Of a stretch of 54,307 nucleotides of DNA, positions 44,247-52,889 are shown piece after piece (within the stretch, counting starts at the first letter, position 1; each line of letters opens with the position of its first letter). The notes beneath the pieces were generated by a model that was not told the DNA's origin, ran no database searches, and was given only the letters and a program-made list of their open reading frames with translations. The DNA comes from Ligilactobacillus salitolerans (GTDB taxonomy: Bacteria; Bacillota; Bacilli; Lactobacillales; Lactobacillaceae). Location of the stretch: assembly GCF_003864415.1 (NCBI RefSeq), contig NZ_BFFP01000013.1, positions 1 to 54,307 on the forward strand. Reading direction: 5' to 3'. The position numbers were made by a program, and so were the translations under genes.

Positions 44247-45682
44247 TATTGACTTACTCCATCTGTTTGTTGAGTCGTTTCAGACTCTGTAGCTGATTGT
44301 GCATTTTGCGCAGCAGGTATCTTGATTCGCTGGCCCGGATTTATCACACTGAAATCTACCCCTGGATTAGCTTCTTCAATCGACTCAACCGAAATTCCGT
44401 AGCTATCTGCAATCGACCCTAGAGAATCACCAGTTTCGACCGTATAAACAACATTCTTAGAAGACGATCGTTCCGAACTAGAAGACTTCTTTGACTTCTT
44501 TGACTTCTGTGACGCTTTTTTCTTATCATTCCTAACTTTTTTACGTCCTACTGGCTTGTCTTCCTCTGGCGGTGGTGTCTTTTCACCCTTCGAATTATCT
44601 CTACCAGCCATCGGCTTCATAGGTTTCGCCTTAAGCAATCTCTGCTTTAAAAATGACCTTGGGTGTTCAACTGATTGAGCAAAAGTTGCATTGCTAACTG
44701 CAACTAGCGAAAGCCAGATGAACATAACTGTACAAAAAGCGAGGATAAGCTTTGATACTATTGATAAGCGGTGATTGTCTTTTTGTTTCTTCAAACCATC
44801 AGCTACTTCAATTAAATCTCGACGGCTCATATTCGGTTCAGCTTTTGTGATTTCCGCTTTTAGCTTTTCTAATGAATAATCCAGCTGGACCTGTCTTTGC
44901 TCTGTCTTGTACTTTTTTTGGTCTTTTTTAGGAAGTTTTTTGAACCAGTTAGCAAATTTTGTGTATTGTGGAATGACTTCTTCGGGTGATCCGTAAGCTT
45001 TAACCTCGCCATAATTCAACCAGATGACTCGATCGCTCCACTCCTTGATCGTTCTCATATCATGAGAAACCAGCAAGATCGTCTTGCCTTGCTCACGGAA
45101 TTCGAGCATTTTCTTTCTAGATTTGTCAACGAAGGTCTTGTCCCCAACCGACAATGCTTCATCCACGATCATAATATCTGGATCTTGATGAACCATAATA
45201 GAAAAGCCTAATTTAGCCTTCATACCAGAAGAATAGGTTTTGACGGGTTGATCTATGAACGGTCCGAGCTCTGAGAACTCAATAATTTCGTCCATTTTTT
45301 CTTTAATTTCTTTGTTGGTCATTCCCATCATCAAGGCTTTAAGACGGATATTTTCACGGCCAGAAAGATTGTTCTGCATCCCAGCGTTAGCAGCGATGAT
45401 AGAAACGTCACCATTGATTTCAACCTGGCCGGTAGTCTGCGCGATCTGCCCACTGATGATATTCGATAAGGTTGACTTACCTGCACCGTTTAATCCGATC
45501 ACGCCGACACATTCACCATCACAAATCTCAAAGCTAATGTTTCGTAAAGCCCAGAAGTCTTTTTCATTCTTATGGTTCATGTCAACGAGAGACTTGGCTT
45601 TGTTTTTACTATCTTTAGAAGGTAATAAACTAAACTTTTTGGAGAGGTGATCTGCTTTAATTTTTATCTTTTTTGTGTCCAT
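44246..45682 (-). CDS. tagH: Teichoic acid ABC exporter, ATPase TagH with C-terminal LysM
   Basis: 478 residues. ATPase domain at ~5-250: Walker A GLNGAGKST, signature YSSGMKAKLGF, Walker B IMIVDEAL, switch VSHDMR. A membrane helix lies at ~313-335 (LILAFCTVMFIWLSLVAV), followed by a Lys/Ser-rich linker and a LysM domain at ~415-462 (VYTVETGDSLGSIADSYGIS to NPGQRIKIP). The extracellular tail would tether the exporter to peptidoglycan; C-terminal extensions also occur in Bacillus TagH. First gene of the locus, with AAGGAAAA before the ATG. Confidence 0.92.
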   Translation of the reverse strand: MDTKKIKIKADHLSKKFSLLPSKDSKNKAKSLVDMNHKNEKDFWALRNISFEICDGECVGVIGLNGAGKSTLSNIISGQIAQTTGQVEINGDVSIIAANAGMQNNLSGRENIRLKALMMGMTNKEIKEKMDEIIEFSELGPFIDQPVKTYSSGMKAKLGFSIMVHQDPDIMIVDEALSVGDKTFVDKSRKKMLEFREQGKTILLVSHDMRTIKEWSDRVIWLNYGEVKAYGSPEEVIPQYTKFANWFKKLPKKDQKKYKTEQRQVQLDYSLEKLKAEITKAEPNMSRRDLIEVADGLKKQKDNHRLSIVSKLILAFCTVMFIWLSLVAVSNATFAQSVEHPRSFLKQRLLKAKPMKPMAGRDNSKGEKTPPPEEDKPVGRKKVRNDKKKASQKSKKSKKSSSSERSSSKNVVYTVETGDSLGSIADSYGISVESIEEANPGVDFSVINPGQRIKIPAAQNAQSATESETTQQTDGVSQ

Positions 45683-45732
45683 TTTTCCTTAGTCTTTCTA
45701 GTTTTTAGCAACAAGAAAACACTGTTCCACCT

Positions 45733-45761
45733 ATAACAATAAAAATCATCCAGCGTAACAA
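45733..45761 (-). promoter_or_regulatory. Promoter of the teichoic acid locus
   Basis: Minus-strand -35 TTGTTA (45761-45756) and -10 TGTTAT (45738-45733) are spaced 17 bases apart, about 50 bases before tagH. The rest of 45762-46020 is A/T-rich with no gene seen. Confidence 0.5.
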
Positions 45762-46021
45762 GCTTTCATAAGGCGGCAAATTTCAACAACATAACTTGCC
45801 TAATATTTTATAAACTTAGTTTTAAGTTTACCATTTTATCAACTTTTTTAAAATTTAATTTATTTAACTATCTATAGAAACAGTCAAGATACTTAAAATA
45901 TATTATCTTTTTTTATGTAGCTTTATCTTTGCGACTTTAACTTTGGAATTGCTTACCCAGTAAAGCGTAGACCACGAAATTATTATTATTTGGCTAACTT
46001 TATGCATTTCAATGACTAAAC

Positions 46022-46052
46022 ACAAAAAAACGGCCAGCAAAAAATGGTCGTT
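46022..46052 (-). terminator. Terminator of the PTS operon
   Basis: AACGACCA and TGGCCGTT pair (one G-U) around a T-rich loop, followed by a U-run on the minus strand. Confidence 0.85.
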
Positions 46053-46076
46053 AACAAATATAGGATTTTGATTATA

Positions 46077-46214
46077 TTACTTTTTCATTACAAATACGGC
46101 TACCGATATCAGCGCTGCTTTGTTGAGCTTATCTGGCATTAAAACATAAGTTAAGCAAAGAAAAAACACCAAATTTACTAAAAAAACCAGATAGTAACCC
46201 CAATTGAATATCTA
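46077..46214 (-). other. In-frame hydrophobic extension after the regulator's TAG
   Basis: Directly after the TAG of the PRD regulator the same frame stays open for 44 codons: IFNWGYYLVFLVNLVFFLCL, then TYVLMPDKLNK and a second hydrophobic stretch ending VMKK-stop. No standard start with a ribosome site precedes it. It could be the tail of a lost small membrane protein, or chance. Confidence 0.3.
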
Positions 46215-47891
46215 AGTTTCAGTCTCATACCCCACGACATTAATAATATTTTTCATCTCTCTATAAAGATACTTAAATATTCCACCTTTATCTTTCACGT
46301 TTCGGTTCACAACCATGATCAAGATTACAGTGACCTTCTGTTCATCTAAGAATACCGGCTTTTCTAATAATACAGCTAAGATCGAGTAAGGCTGTCTAAT
46401 TTCATTTGAAACTATATGCGGCACCGCAACACTACCAATCACCAGCTGGTTGCCTGCACTTTCTCGGGTGAGCAAAGCCTCACTACCTTTTGAACTGATC
46501 TGGCCTTGATCCTCGACCCTTTGAAGACAATTTGTGAATACCTCTAAGAAATGATCACTGGTTGAGGTGTATTTCAGAATATGACTGCCACTTAATTCTT
46601 GGCGGCAAATTCTGCCATAATACTTATCTGACAGTTTAGTTTTGATTTTCTCAATATCCTGATCACCCAAAATACCTTCAAAGAAATAATCTGACTTACT
46701 AATCCCAGAATCACTAACCATTTTCCCACTCAAAATAGTTAGATCATACTGTTCTTGATCCTGGATTTCTTCACCAACTTCCAATGTACATTCGGCGTTC
46801 TTTAAAGCCTGCTGCAAAAGCATTTTATTGATGGCACCCAAGGCGTTGCTGTCCGAGATTAGTAATATTTTTTGCTTATTGTGCCTTTCCTGTTCCTTAA
46901 ATGCCATTAAAGCATAAATCACCAAGAATGACTGGTTGACATAAATTTGCGGAAATTTGCCATTGATTGCGAGCCGAAGCTCTTCCGCTAAGTCAAAGGC
47001 TAAGGGGTCTGAAGCTTGAATATACTTCCTCTGATTTTCTGGCAACTCACTGAAGATGCTTGGAAAAATTGCTGCTCTAACAACGTGTAGATAAATTAAG
47101 TTGCAAATTTTTGTCTCAGCTGTCTGATATTGCAACAGGCAGTTCCAAATAGCCATCCATAAATTTTCTTTTTCTTCCGTTAACCGATGATATAAAGCAA
47201 CTTTTCCTAGGTAACAATTTTGCAAGCGGTCTTTAATTTCTGATTTGGCTCCACTAGCTGAGCAAGAAGTAGCCAGCAAAACACAAGCTTTAACTTGTTG
47301 TTCTAACTCTACACGTGTGATAAATTCTCTGACTTGATTAAATTCAGGCAAAATCACGCCCAAAAGTTGTTGTAACTCTTGGCTCAGCTTGTCTTGTGCT
47401 GGTGAATTCATCAAGTTAAGCAAGTCAGGAAATCTTTGCAGCAAAGACGCCAATAAATCAATTCGTGTCGTCACTTTGACTTGGATCAGGATCCCTCTTC
47501 TTTGTACAGTCTTGATTACAAAAACTTGTTGATACCTAGCATTCAACAAAGCTAGGCAATGCAGAACTCGCTTCTTTGACATAAAGCAACTCTCAGCCAA
47601 ATCATCAAGACCCATTTTTTCCTGGACCAGCAGCTTAAACAAAATAAGGTATTCATCCGGCACAGATTCATTTAAGAGCACATGAAATTTTTCTTTGTTT
47701 AGTATCACCAGATGATAAATTTGGCTGGTTTGAACAGAACCAGTTTTTTCTTTCTGCAGCGTGTCATTGATTCGTTTGATTTCACGCACAACTGTCCTTC
47801 TGGAAACCCCAAGTTTAGTAGCCAACTCATTTCCAGAAGAGTCCCCTATCTGTAAAACCTCTAATATTTTTTTCTGTCTTTCATTCAGCAT
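46212..47891 (-). CDS. BglG/MtlR-type PRD transcriptional regulator with EIIA domain
   Basis: 559 residues. N-terminal helix-turn-helix (NERQKKILEVLQ, then GNELATKLGVSRRTVVREI), a second HTH near 110, PRD-like helical regions at ~180-370, an EIIB-like segment at ~370-450, and a C-terminal fructose-type EIIA with its phosphorylatable His in SVAVPHIV. Such proteins activate PTS operons, with activity set by PTS phosphorylation of the PRD and EII domains. It is the last gene of the operon it presumably controls. Confidence 0.87.
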   Translation of the reverse strand: MLNERQKKILEVLQIGDSSGNELATKLGVSRRTVVREIKRINDTLQKEKTGSVQTSQIYHLVILNKEKFHVLLNESVPDEYLILFKLLVQEKMGLDDLAESCFMSKKRVLHCLALLNARYQQVFVIKTVQRRGILIQVKVTTRIDLLASLLQRFPDLLNLMNSPAQDKLSQELQQLLGVILPEFNQVREFITRVELEQQVKACVLLATSCSASGAKSEIKDRLQNCYLGKVALYHRLTEEKENLWMAIWNCLLQYQTAETKICNLIYLHVVRAAIFPSIFSELPENQRKYIQASDPLAFDLAEELRLAINGKFPQIYVNQSFLVIYALMAFKEQERHNKQKILLISDSNALGAINKMLLQQALKNAECTLEVGEEIQDQEQYDLTILSGKMVSDSGISKSDYFFEGILGDQDIEKIKTKLSDKYYGRICRQELSGSHILKYTSTSDHFLEVFTNCLQRVEDQGQISSKGSEALLTRESAGNQLVIGSVAVPHIVSNEIRQPYSILAVLLEKPVFLDEQKVTVILIMVVNRNVKDKGGIFKYLYREMKNIINVVGYETET

Positions 47892-47909
47892 TCGATCACC
47901 AATCTAAGT

Positions 47910-49070
47910 TTAACCTATCAGAGCTGCCTTGATTCCCTGCAACCCCTGTTGAACTTTTGTCAAGGGACAAGCAATATTCATCCTTAAAAAGCCGCTATTT
48001 CCATAATTTTCACCCGACATGATGCCAACATGTCCCTTATTCACTAATGATTCTTGCAATTCTTGAGCATCAAAGCGGCAATTTCTAACATCAATCCAGG
48101 CTAGATATGTTCCTTGGGGTACTATAAATTTCATCCCCCACGGTTCATCCTTGAAAAATTCTTCTAAATATTGCATGTTGCGGTGAACATATTCAACCAA
48201 CTGGTCCACATATTCGCAATTTGCATATGCCCCGATTTGCGCCTCCATCCCTAGGATACTGACAGAGGATAAGGCGTTCTTGCCTTTTAGCTCTACCGCG
48301 AATTTCTGTAACAGATCCTCATCTGGTTCAATAAGATAGGAGCCAATTAAACCCGGCGTATTAAAAGTTTTGGAACAAGAACAACACAGGACCATGTTCT
48401 TGTGGGTCACTTCTGTCAAAGGCACATAGTGGTTCGGTGCAAATACAATATCACGGTGAATGTCATCCGAGATAATGAACACATCGTTTTTCTGACAGAT
48501 TTCAACAATTCTTTGAAGCTCAGTCCGTGAAAAAACCTTACCTGTCGGGTTATGCGGGTTGGTCAACAGCAAGATTTTCGTTTTTTCCTGATCCAAGACA
48601 GTTTCAAGTGTATCCCAGTCTATCTGATAGTTTTCAAAGGCACTGCCAAGCACAATTGGTGCCAGCCGCCGGTCATTTTGCAAAATCACATTGTAAAAGG
48701 CATCATACATCGGAGTGAAAACTGCCACTGAATCATCTGGTTCTGACATCAATTTGATAAAAGAGGCAATTGAAAAAACAACACTGGGACTGTATGAGAT
48801 CCAATCGCCATCGACGTCTACCCCGTCTCTGTTTTTAAACCAGTTCACAATACTAGCTTTATATTCAGGATTATTCCAGCGGGTGTAGCCATAGATCGGG
48901 TGCTCAATTCTTGCCTTCAATCGCTCCTGGATGCTCTCAGGAACCGCAAAGTCTGTATCTGAAATTGAAAAAGGCAGCACATCACTACTGCCAAAACGAT
49001 CAGCAGTATAATCCCACTGGGTGCTATAGGTGTGATGCCGGTCAATTACCTGATCAAAGTCATATTCCAT
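47910..49070 (-). CDS. MalY/PatB family PLP-dependent C-S lyase
   Basis: 386 residues from the ATG at 49070 (GGAGG 9 bases upstream); the frame reaches 49109. It is a class I aminotransferase-fold enzyme. The PLP lysine lies in CSCSKTFNTPGLIGSY, the cofactor Asp and Tyr region in SDDIHRDIVF, and the N-terminus has FSISDTDFAVPESI typical of MalY/PatB. The usual reaction is cleavage of cystathionine or cysteine conjugates to pyruvate, ammonia and a thiol. MalY-type proteins can also modulate regulators. It sits between EIIBC and the PRD regulator, separated from EIIBC by a hairpin. Confidence 0.88.
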   Translation of the reverse strand: MEYDFDQVIDRHHTYSTQWDYTADRFGSSDVLPFSISDTDFAVPESIQERLKARIEHPIYGYTRWNNPEYKASIVNWFKNRDGVDVDGDWISYSPSVVFSIASFIKLMSEPDDSVAVFTPMYDAFYNVILQNDRRLAPIVLGSAFENYQIDWDTLETVLDQEKTKILLLTNPHNPTGKVFSRTELQRIVEICQKNDVFIISDDIHRDIVFAPNHYVPLTEVTHKNMVLCCSCSKTFNTPGLIGSYLIEPDEDLLQKFAVELKGKNALSSVSILGMEAQIGAYANCEYVDQLVEYVHRNMQYLEEFFKDEPWGMKFIVPQGTYLAWIDVRNCRFDAQELQESLVNKGHVGIMSGENYGNSGFLRMNIACPLTKVQQGLQGIKAALIG

Positions 49071-49098
49071 TTTAAATTTCCTCCAGTTATTTAACTTC

Positions 49099-49154
49099 AA
49101 AAAAAGCAAGCGACATCGAATATACCTTTAGTATGTTCGTAATGTCCCTTGCTG
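49099..49154 (-). terminator. Intercistronic terminator between EIIBC and malY-like gene
   Basis: On the minus strand AGCAAG-G-GACAT pairs with ATGTC-G-CTTGCT via a long imperfect stem and ends in a seven-U run. It should reduce expression of the downstream lyase and regulator relative to the PTS genes. Confidence 0.8.
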
Positions 49155-49168
49155 TCTAATAATTTCAG

Positions 49169-50596
49169 CTATCCTTGTGCTGCTTTTCTTTGTTTCTTAA
49201 GCCAGGCTCCTTTGAACCACAAAATGAACACGACGTTTAAAATCAATCCGATCCCAAAAGCAACATAGTAGTTAAACCACGGATAGATCAAGCCCAGTAA
49301 AGGATCAAAAACACCAATACCTGGTGCGATTCGTTTAACCCCTAAGACCATCGAGAGCGCCCCAGCGATCCCGCCAGCTAAAGTGTTCGCTGCAATCATT
49401 GGAACTGGTGCTGCCAAGGCGTATGGGATCGCAGGCTCGGTCGCCACGGTCATCCCTACCAAAAAGGCTGGCAGGCTAGATTCTCTTTCCTGCTTGGTAA
49501 ACATATTTGGTTTTAGCCAGGTTGCGATTGCCGCAGCCATCGGTGGAATGACAGTCACTACTCCGACGATGCCATACCAGGTATAGACTTTAGAACTCAG
49601 CAGTGAGAAACCGAAGAACCACGCCGCTTTATTCACTGGACCGCCCATATCAAAGGCTAACATACAGCCTGCCACAAAGCCGCCAATAATTTTCATCGAA
49701 GTCGGGATACTATTCAAGATCTTGATCAAAGCTCCCATGACCCAGCCAGCAAATGGTCCAATCAGGTAGTAAGTCAATAAACCAAAAATCAGTAAAGTCA
49801 CGAACGGAATGATCAGATAGCCCATTGTCGACTGGAAAGTCTTGCCAATATTGATCCGTTTGAAATATTTGACGAAGTAACCGATCGTGATCCCCAAGAA
49901 GATGGCGCCTAAGAAACCAGCACCAGTCTTAGTCCCCAGCAGATCTGGGCTGTTTGCCAAGTAGGTCGTCAGAAAAGCAGGTGCCAAGGCCGGCTTATCC
50001 CCAATTGAATTGGCAATATAAGCGCCCATAATCGGGATCATGAAGGTAAATCCTAGTTGCCCAACATTATTCAAAACCCAGGCTAAGGAGCCTAAGTTTC
50101 CGTCTTTAGGAGCAACATTGGGCATCCCGAACTGAATCAAGATACTGCCAATGGCTAATAGTAACCCACCGCCAATGACAAATGGCAAGGCTGCAGAAAC
50201 ACCTGCCATCAAGTGACTGATGATCCCAGTCTGCACGGCTTCTTGGTCAGAACCCAGCTTCACCTTGGATGCATGATAAACTTCTGCTCGCTCATCTAAA
50301 TGATCCAACAGATCAGGAACATTCTTCAGAGCATCAGAGACTGGCAGTTCCACAACCTTTTTGCTGTCGAATCTTTGCCGGTCTTCATTCGACATCCCCT
50401 TACCTAAAGCAAGGATCACATAATTAGCTGCGGCAATTTGGTCGGCCGTCAGTTTGTGTTCAACACCGGCAGCACCTTGTGTTTCAACGTGGACCTCATA
50501 GCCCCTTTGCTGGCCTTCTTTTTCAATAGCTTCAGCTACCATATAAGTATGTGCAATTCCAGCGGGACAGTTGGTCACAGCAACGATTTTTTCCAT
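49169..50596 (-). CDS. PTS fructose-type transporter, EIIBC
   Basis: About 475 residues from the ATG at 50596, with GGGGAGG upstream; the frame extends to 50614. The EIIB domain at ~1-100 starts KIVAVTNCPAGIAHTYMVAEA, whose Cys is the phosphorylation site. EIIC follows with about nine hydrophobic segments and MGGPVNKAAWFFG and GMTVATEPAIPYALA motifs. It imports and phosphorylates a hexose-like substrate with the adjacent EIIA; the exact sugar is not known. The start overlaps the EIIA end within a few bases. Confidence 0.9.
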   Translation of the reverse strand: MEKIVAVTNCPAGIAHTYMVAEAIEKEGQQRGYEVHVETQGAAGVEHKLTADQIAAANYVILALGKGMSNEDRQRFDSKKVVELPVSDALKNVPDLLDHLDERAEVYHASKVKLGSDQEAVQTGIISHLMAGVSAALPFVIGGGLLLAIGSILIQFGMPNVAPKDGNLGSLAWVLNNVGQLGFTFMIPIMGAYIANSIGDKPALAPAFLTTYLANSPDLLGTKTGAGFLGAIFLGITIGYFVKYFKRINIGKTFQSTMGYLIIPFVTLLIFGLLTYYLIGPFAGWVMGALIKILNSIPTSMKIIGGFVAGCMLAFDMGGPVNKAAWFFGFSLLSSKVYTWYGIVGVVTVIPPMAAAIATWLKPNMFTKQERESSLPAFLVGMTVATEPAIPYALAAPVPMIAANTLAGGIAGALSMVLGVKRIAPGIGVFDPLLGLIYPWFNYYVAFGIGLILNVVFILWFKGAWLKKQRKAAQG

Positions 50597-50600
50597 CACA

Positions 50601-51044
50601 TTACGCCTCCCCAATCACTTTTTCAATCAGTTGGTAAACTTCACTCTGACTTCCTTGTTTTAAACCAGCCACAAATTCTTCGTGCACCAGGTTTCTGCTT
50701 AACTTCGCTAATAAATTCAGGTGCACTTGCGAATCTTCTTCAGGAACTAAAATCGAAATCCAATTATTGACGGGTTTCCCGTCCAAAGCATTCCATTCAA
50801 CTTGATTTTCTGAACGCGCAAAGAGAATTGTCGGACGTAGTACAGACTTGCTTTTAGCATGAGGGATCGCGATCCCGTTGCCAAACCCTGTTGTCGACTC
50901 CTTCTCTCGTCTGAGATAATCTTTATAGACTTTTTTGGGCTTTTTAGTCGCACCCAAATCAGATGCCTTCTCCGCCAGTGTTTTTAATATTTCTTCCTCG
51001 CTTTGTCCGTCAACATCAAAAAATATATTTTCTTCAGCAAACAT
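50601..51044 (-). CDS. PTS fructose-type EIIA component
   Basis: 147 residues. The phospho-acceptor His lies in GNGIAIPHAKSKSV, and the remainder follows the fructose/mannitol EIIA fold (WISILVPEEDSQVHLNLLAKLSR). It passes phosphate from HPr to the EIIB domain encoded next. It is the first gene of the PTS-C-S lyase-regulator transcript; AAGGTGAT precedes the ATG, and a palindrome and a cre-like site lie about 70-100 bases upstream. Confidence 0.9.
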   Translation of the reverse strand: MFAEENIFFDVDGQSEEEILKTLAEKASDLGATKKPKKVYKDYLRREKESTTGFGNGIAIPHAKSKSVLRPTILFARSENQVEWNALDGKPVNNWISILVPEEDSQVHLNLLAKLSRNLVHEEFVAGLKQGSQSEVYQLIEKVIGEA

Positions 51045-51113
51045 CGCGCACCATCACCTTTCCCTATTCTTCATTTTCATTTTAACTAAGGGTGAGGCGT
51101 AGTTTAAGGAGCA

Positions 51114-51146
51114 TTTTGTCACTCAGTTGTGACAAAAGCGCTTGCA
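51114..51146 (-). promoter_or_regulatory. Operator palindrome and cre-like site before the PTS operon
   Basis: TTTTGTCAC and GTGACAAAA are perfect 9-base arms around a 6-base centre (51114-51137), a candidate site for the operon's PRD regulator. Overlapping its end, TGCAAGCGCTTTTG (51146-51133, minus strand) resembles a cre with two mismatches. The palindrome could instead serve as the lysozyme gene's terminator. Confidence 0.55.
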
Positions 51147-51151
51147 AAACT

Positions 51152-52069
51152 CTAAATAAACTTCCCCCAGCAATCCACCCTTTGCCCATTAGCAGATTTT
51201 CCTGTAGCCAGATACCCGAACTGTCCCTTCCCACGTGGTTGTCTGAGCCAGACATAGCCGCCAGAATGGGCGAAGGCATCATATTTGATTCCTGAACCAG
51301 CTGGCAACAATGCGATTTGACTCGATTTGGTGCTGGCACCCCACCGCAAATAAATTGCTTGCTGACTAACAAAAATTCCTTTTTCTTGATGCCAGGTCAC
51401 GCCAAAGTCATCGACCCAGGTATTTTTGACTGCTGGTTTTACCACTGCTTTTTGCACTTGCTCTGGTCCATTGCCAGTAAACAGCCCAGAGTAATCAACC
51501 GAGACATCTGTTTTTGCGCCAGCAATGAGTTGCCGATCAGTATACTGCCAAGCCGCACACGAAATGCCTGCATCCTTGGTGTCGTAACTAGCGACCCACA
51601 AAGTTTGTGGCAGGAGTTTGCTACGAAGCAACCTTGCCTTAAACCAGCTGGTACTGGCATAGACGCTGACTTTGCCATAGCCGAGGCGCTTCAGCTCCGC
51701 CGCAAAGGTATTCACTTGATCTGTTAATGCAGCTGGCTGATGGGTCAAATCTCCAGCCTCCACATCAATTGCCAGCATTGACCCCTTGTTCAAGCCGACC
51801 TTTTGTGCTTCTTTGACAAAAAATTGAGCTTCCTGCTTGGCATCACTGACTGAGATCGAGCGCAAGAAATGATAGCCGCTCACAGTTAAACCGCACTTTC
51901 TTGCATTTTGAACCTGTTTTTTGGCTTTAGGATTGACATAATTCGTACCCTGGGCGCTGCCCTCAGTAATTTTAACCACAACACCAGTGATCCCCAGCGC
52001 TTTTGCCGCTTGAAAATAAGCCAGTGTCTCTGGTTGGTAACTGGCAACATCAATAAATTTTGCTGACAT
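51152..52069 (-). CDS. GH25 lysozyme with C-terminal SH3-like domain
   Basis: 305 residues. GH25 muramidase at ~1-200: the N-terminal FIDVASYQPE with its Asp, VVKITEGS, GYHFLRS, and LAIDVEAGD with the catalytic acidic pair; WQYTD closes the barrel. The C-terminal ~90 residues (TWHQEKGIFVSQQAIYLRWG, then GSGIKYDAFAHSGGYVWLRQ) form an SH3_5-like wall-binding domain. No signal peptide, as in phage endolysins. It follows DUF1659 and DUF2922 genes but no holin or phage structural gene, so it may be a domesticated lysis module. Confidence 0.9.
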   Translation of the reverse strand: MSAKFIDVASYQPETLAYFQAAKALGITGVVVKITEGSAQGTNYVNPKAKKQVQNARKCGLTVSGYHFLRSISVSDAKQEAQFFVKEAQKVGLNKGSMLAIDVEAGDLTHQPAALTDQVNTFAAELKRLGYGKVSVYASTSWFKARLLRSKLLPQTLWVASYDTKDAGISCAAWQYTDRQLIAGAKTDVSVDYSGLFTGNGPEQVQKAVVKPAVKNTWVDDFGVTWHQEKGIFVSQQAIYLRWGASTKSSQIALLPAGSGIKYDAFAHSGGYVWLRQPRGKGQFGYLATGKSANGQRVDCWGKFI

Positions 52070-52090
52070 GGCTGATCCTTCCTTTCATAG

Positions 52091-52121
52091 AAAAAGCCCC
52101 AATGCTCATCACATCAGGGCT
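52091..52121 (-). terminator. Terminator after the DUF2922 gene
   Basis: AGCCCT and AGGGCT-like arms (AGCCC/GGGCT) with a T-run on the minus strand. Confidence 0.75.
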
Positions 52122-52133
52122 GTGTCACTGACC

Positions 52134-52361
52134 TTATTTTTCTTCAAACAAAACAAGATCTTCTTCATCAATATAAACTGCCGAAGCTGGTGTGGCATAC
52201 AAGAGCGCGCCATCCTTATCGACAAAGATTTTGGCATCGATGATCGTCTGCATGGCAGCTTTGACTGCGTCAGCGTCCAAGTTTGATTTCACGTCAGCCA
52301 ACTTTAAATGGCGCAAATTGCCATTAACACCTGAGCGAAAGATTAAATCTAATGACTTCAT
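52134..52361 (-). CDS. DUF2922 family protein
   Basis: 75 residues. It matches the small DUF2922 family by KSLDLIFRSGVNGNLRHLKL at the N-terminus, then LDADAVKAAMQTIIDAKIF and a final beta-rich segment. Function unknown. DUF2922 and DUF1659 genes are regularly adjacent in Bacillota. AAGGAAG precedes the ATG; a terminator follows the gene. Confidence 0.8.
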   Translation of the reverse strand: MKSLDLIFRSGVNGNLRHLKLADVKSNLDADAVKAAMQTIIDAKIFVDKDGALLYATPASAVYIDEEDLVLFEEK

Positions 52362-52397
52362 GGTTGATAACTTCCTTTCTGAATTTGCTTAATTCTA

Positions 52398-52604
52398 TTA
52401 TTCTGCTGCAGTGAGCACACTGGCCACTGTCAAGACTGTTTCAGCAGCTGGTTCACCGGTCAATTGACCAATGATTTGGGCAAACTGACTGATTTTTTCG
52501 GGACTGGCATCAGCACTCAAGTTGTTAAAACCCCGGGCTCTGTATTCGCCGTCTTCCTTGATCGTTTGAACCTTGATCCCCGTCTTTTTCCATTGTTTAT
52601 TCAT
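52398..52604 (-). CDS. DUF1659 family protein
   Basis: 68 residues. The family pattern is seen in GEYRARGFNNLSADASPEKI and the following helix FAQIIGQLTGEP. Function unknown. AAGGAGG lies 8 bases before the ATG. It leads a short transcript with the DUF2922 gene. Confidence 0.8.
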   Translation of the reverse strand: MNKQWKKTGIKVQTIKEDGEYRARGFNNLSADASPEKISQFAQIIGQLTGEPAAETVLTVASVLTAAE

Positions 52605-52701
52605 GATGATAAACCTCCTTGTCCAACACTTTATTTTTGCAAGCCGCGCGCCTTACATCCTTACTAACGAAATCAAGGAGGAAAATGTCAAAGGGTCAAA
52701 G

Positions 52702-52750
52702 AAAAAGGACTGAACCATAGTGAGAAATTTTATCTCACCATGATCCAGCC
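52702..52750 (-). terminator. Long hairpin terminator
   Basis: GGACT...CATAGTGAGA pairs with TCTCACCATG...AGCC, ending in UUUUUC on the minus strand. No intact gene upstream on that strand is recognised, so what it terminates is unclear. Confidence 0.65.
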
Positions 52751-52854
52751 CATATTTTGCAGACAGCATTAGTAATTTTGCCCCAGCCTCGTGCTGCCAT
52801 TGGAATAAATCAATTTCAAATCCAAGCTCACACACTTTTTTAATATTTCGAAAA

Positions 52855-52889
52855 AATACCCCAGCCTATGACCAGTAGGCTGGGGTATT
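52855..52889. terminator. Bidirectional Fst-type terminator, left remnant
   Basis: AATACCCCAGCCT pairs with AGGCTGGGGTATT. It matches the shared toxin/antitoxin terminators of the units to the right, but here it lies directly in front of a toxin frame, suggesting recombination between units. About 30 bases of the unit promoter region (TTGGAATAAATCAATTTCAA) remain at 52799-52820. Confidence 0.75.

Noticed and set aside
51152-52604. Prophage remnant
   Set aside because: No integrase, capsid, tail or holin genes flank the lysozyme; the evidence supports only a small isolated cassette.
52689-52724. Short plus-strand peptide after AAGGAGG
   Set aside because: The ribosome site is only three bases from the ATG and the frame of about 11 codons overlaps a terminator hairpin.
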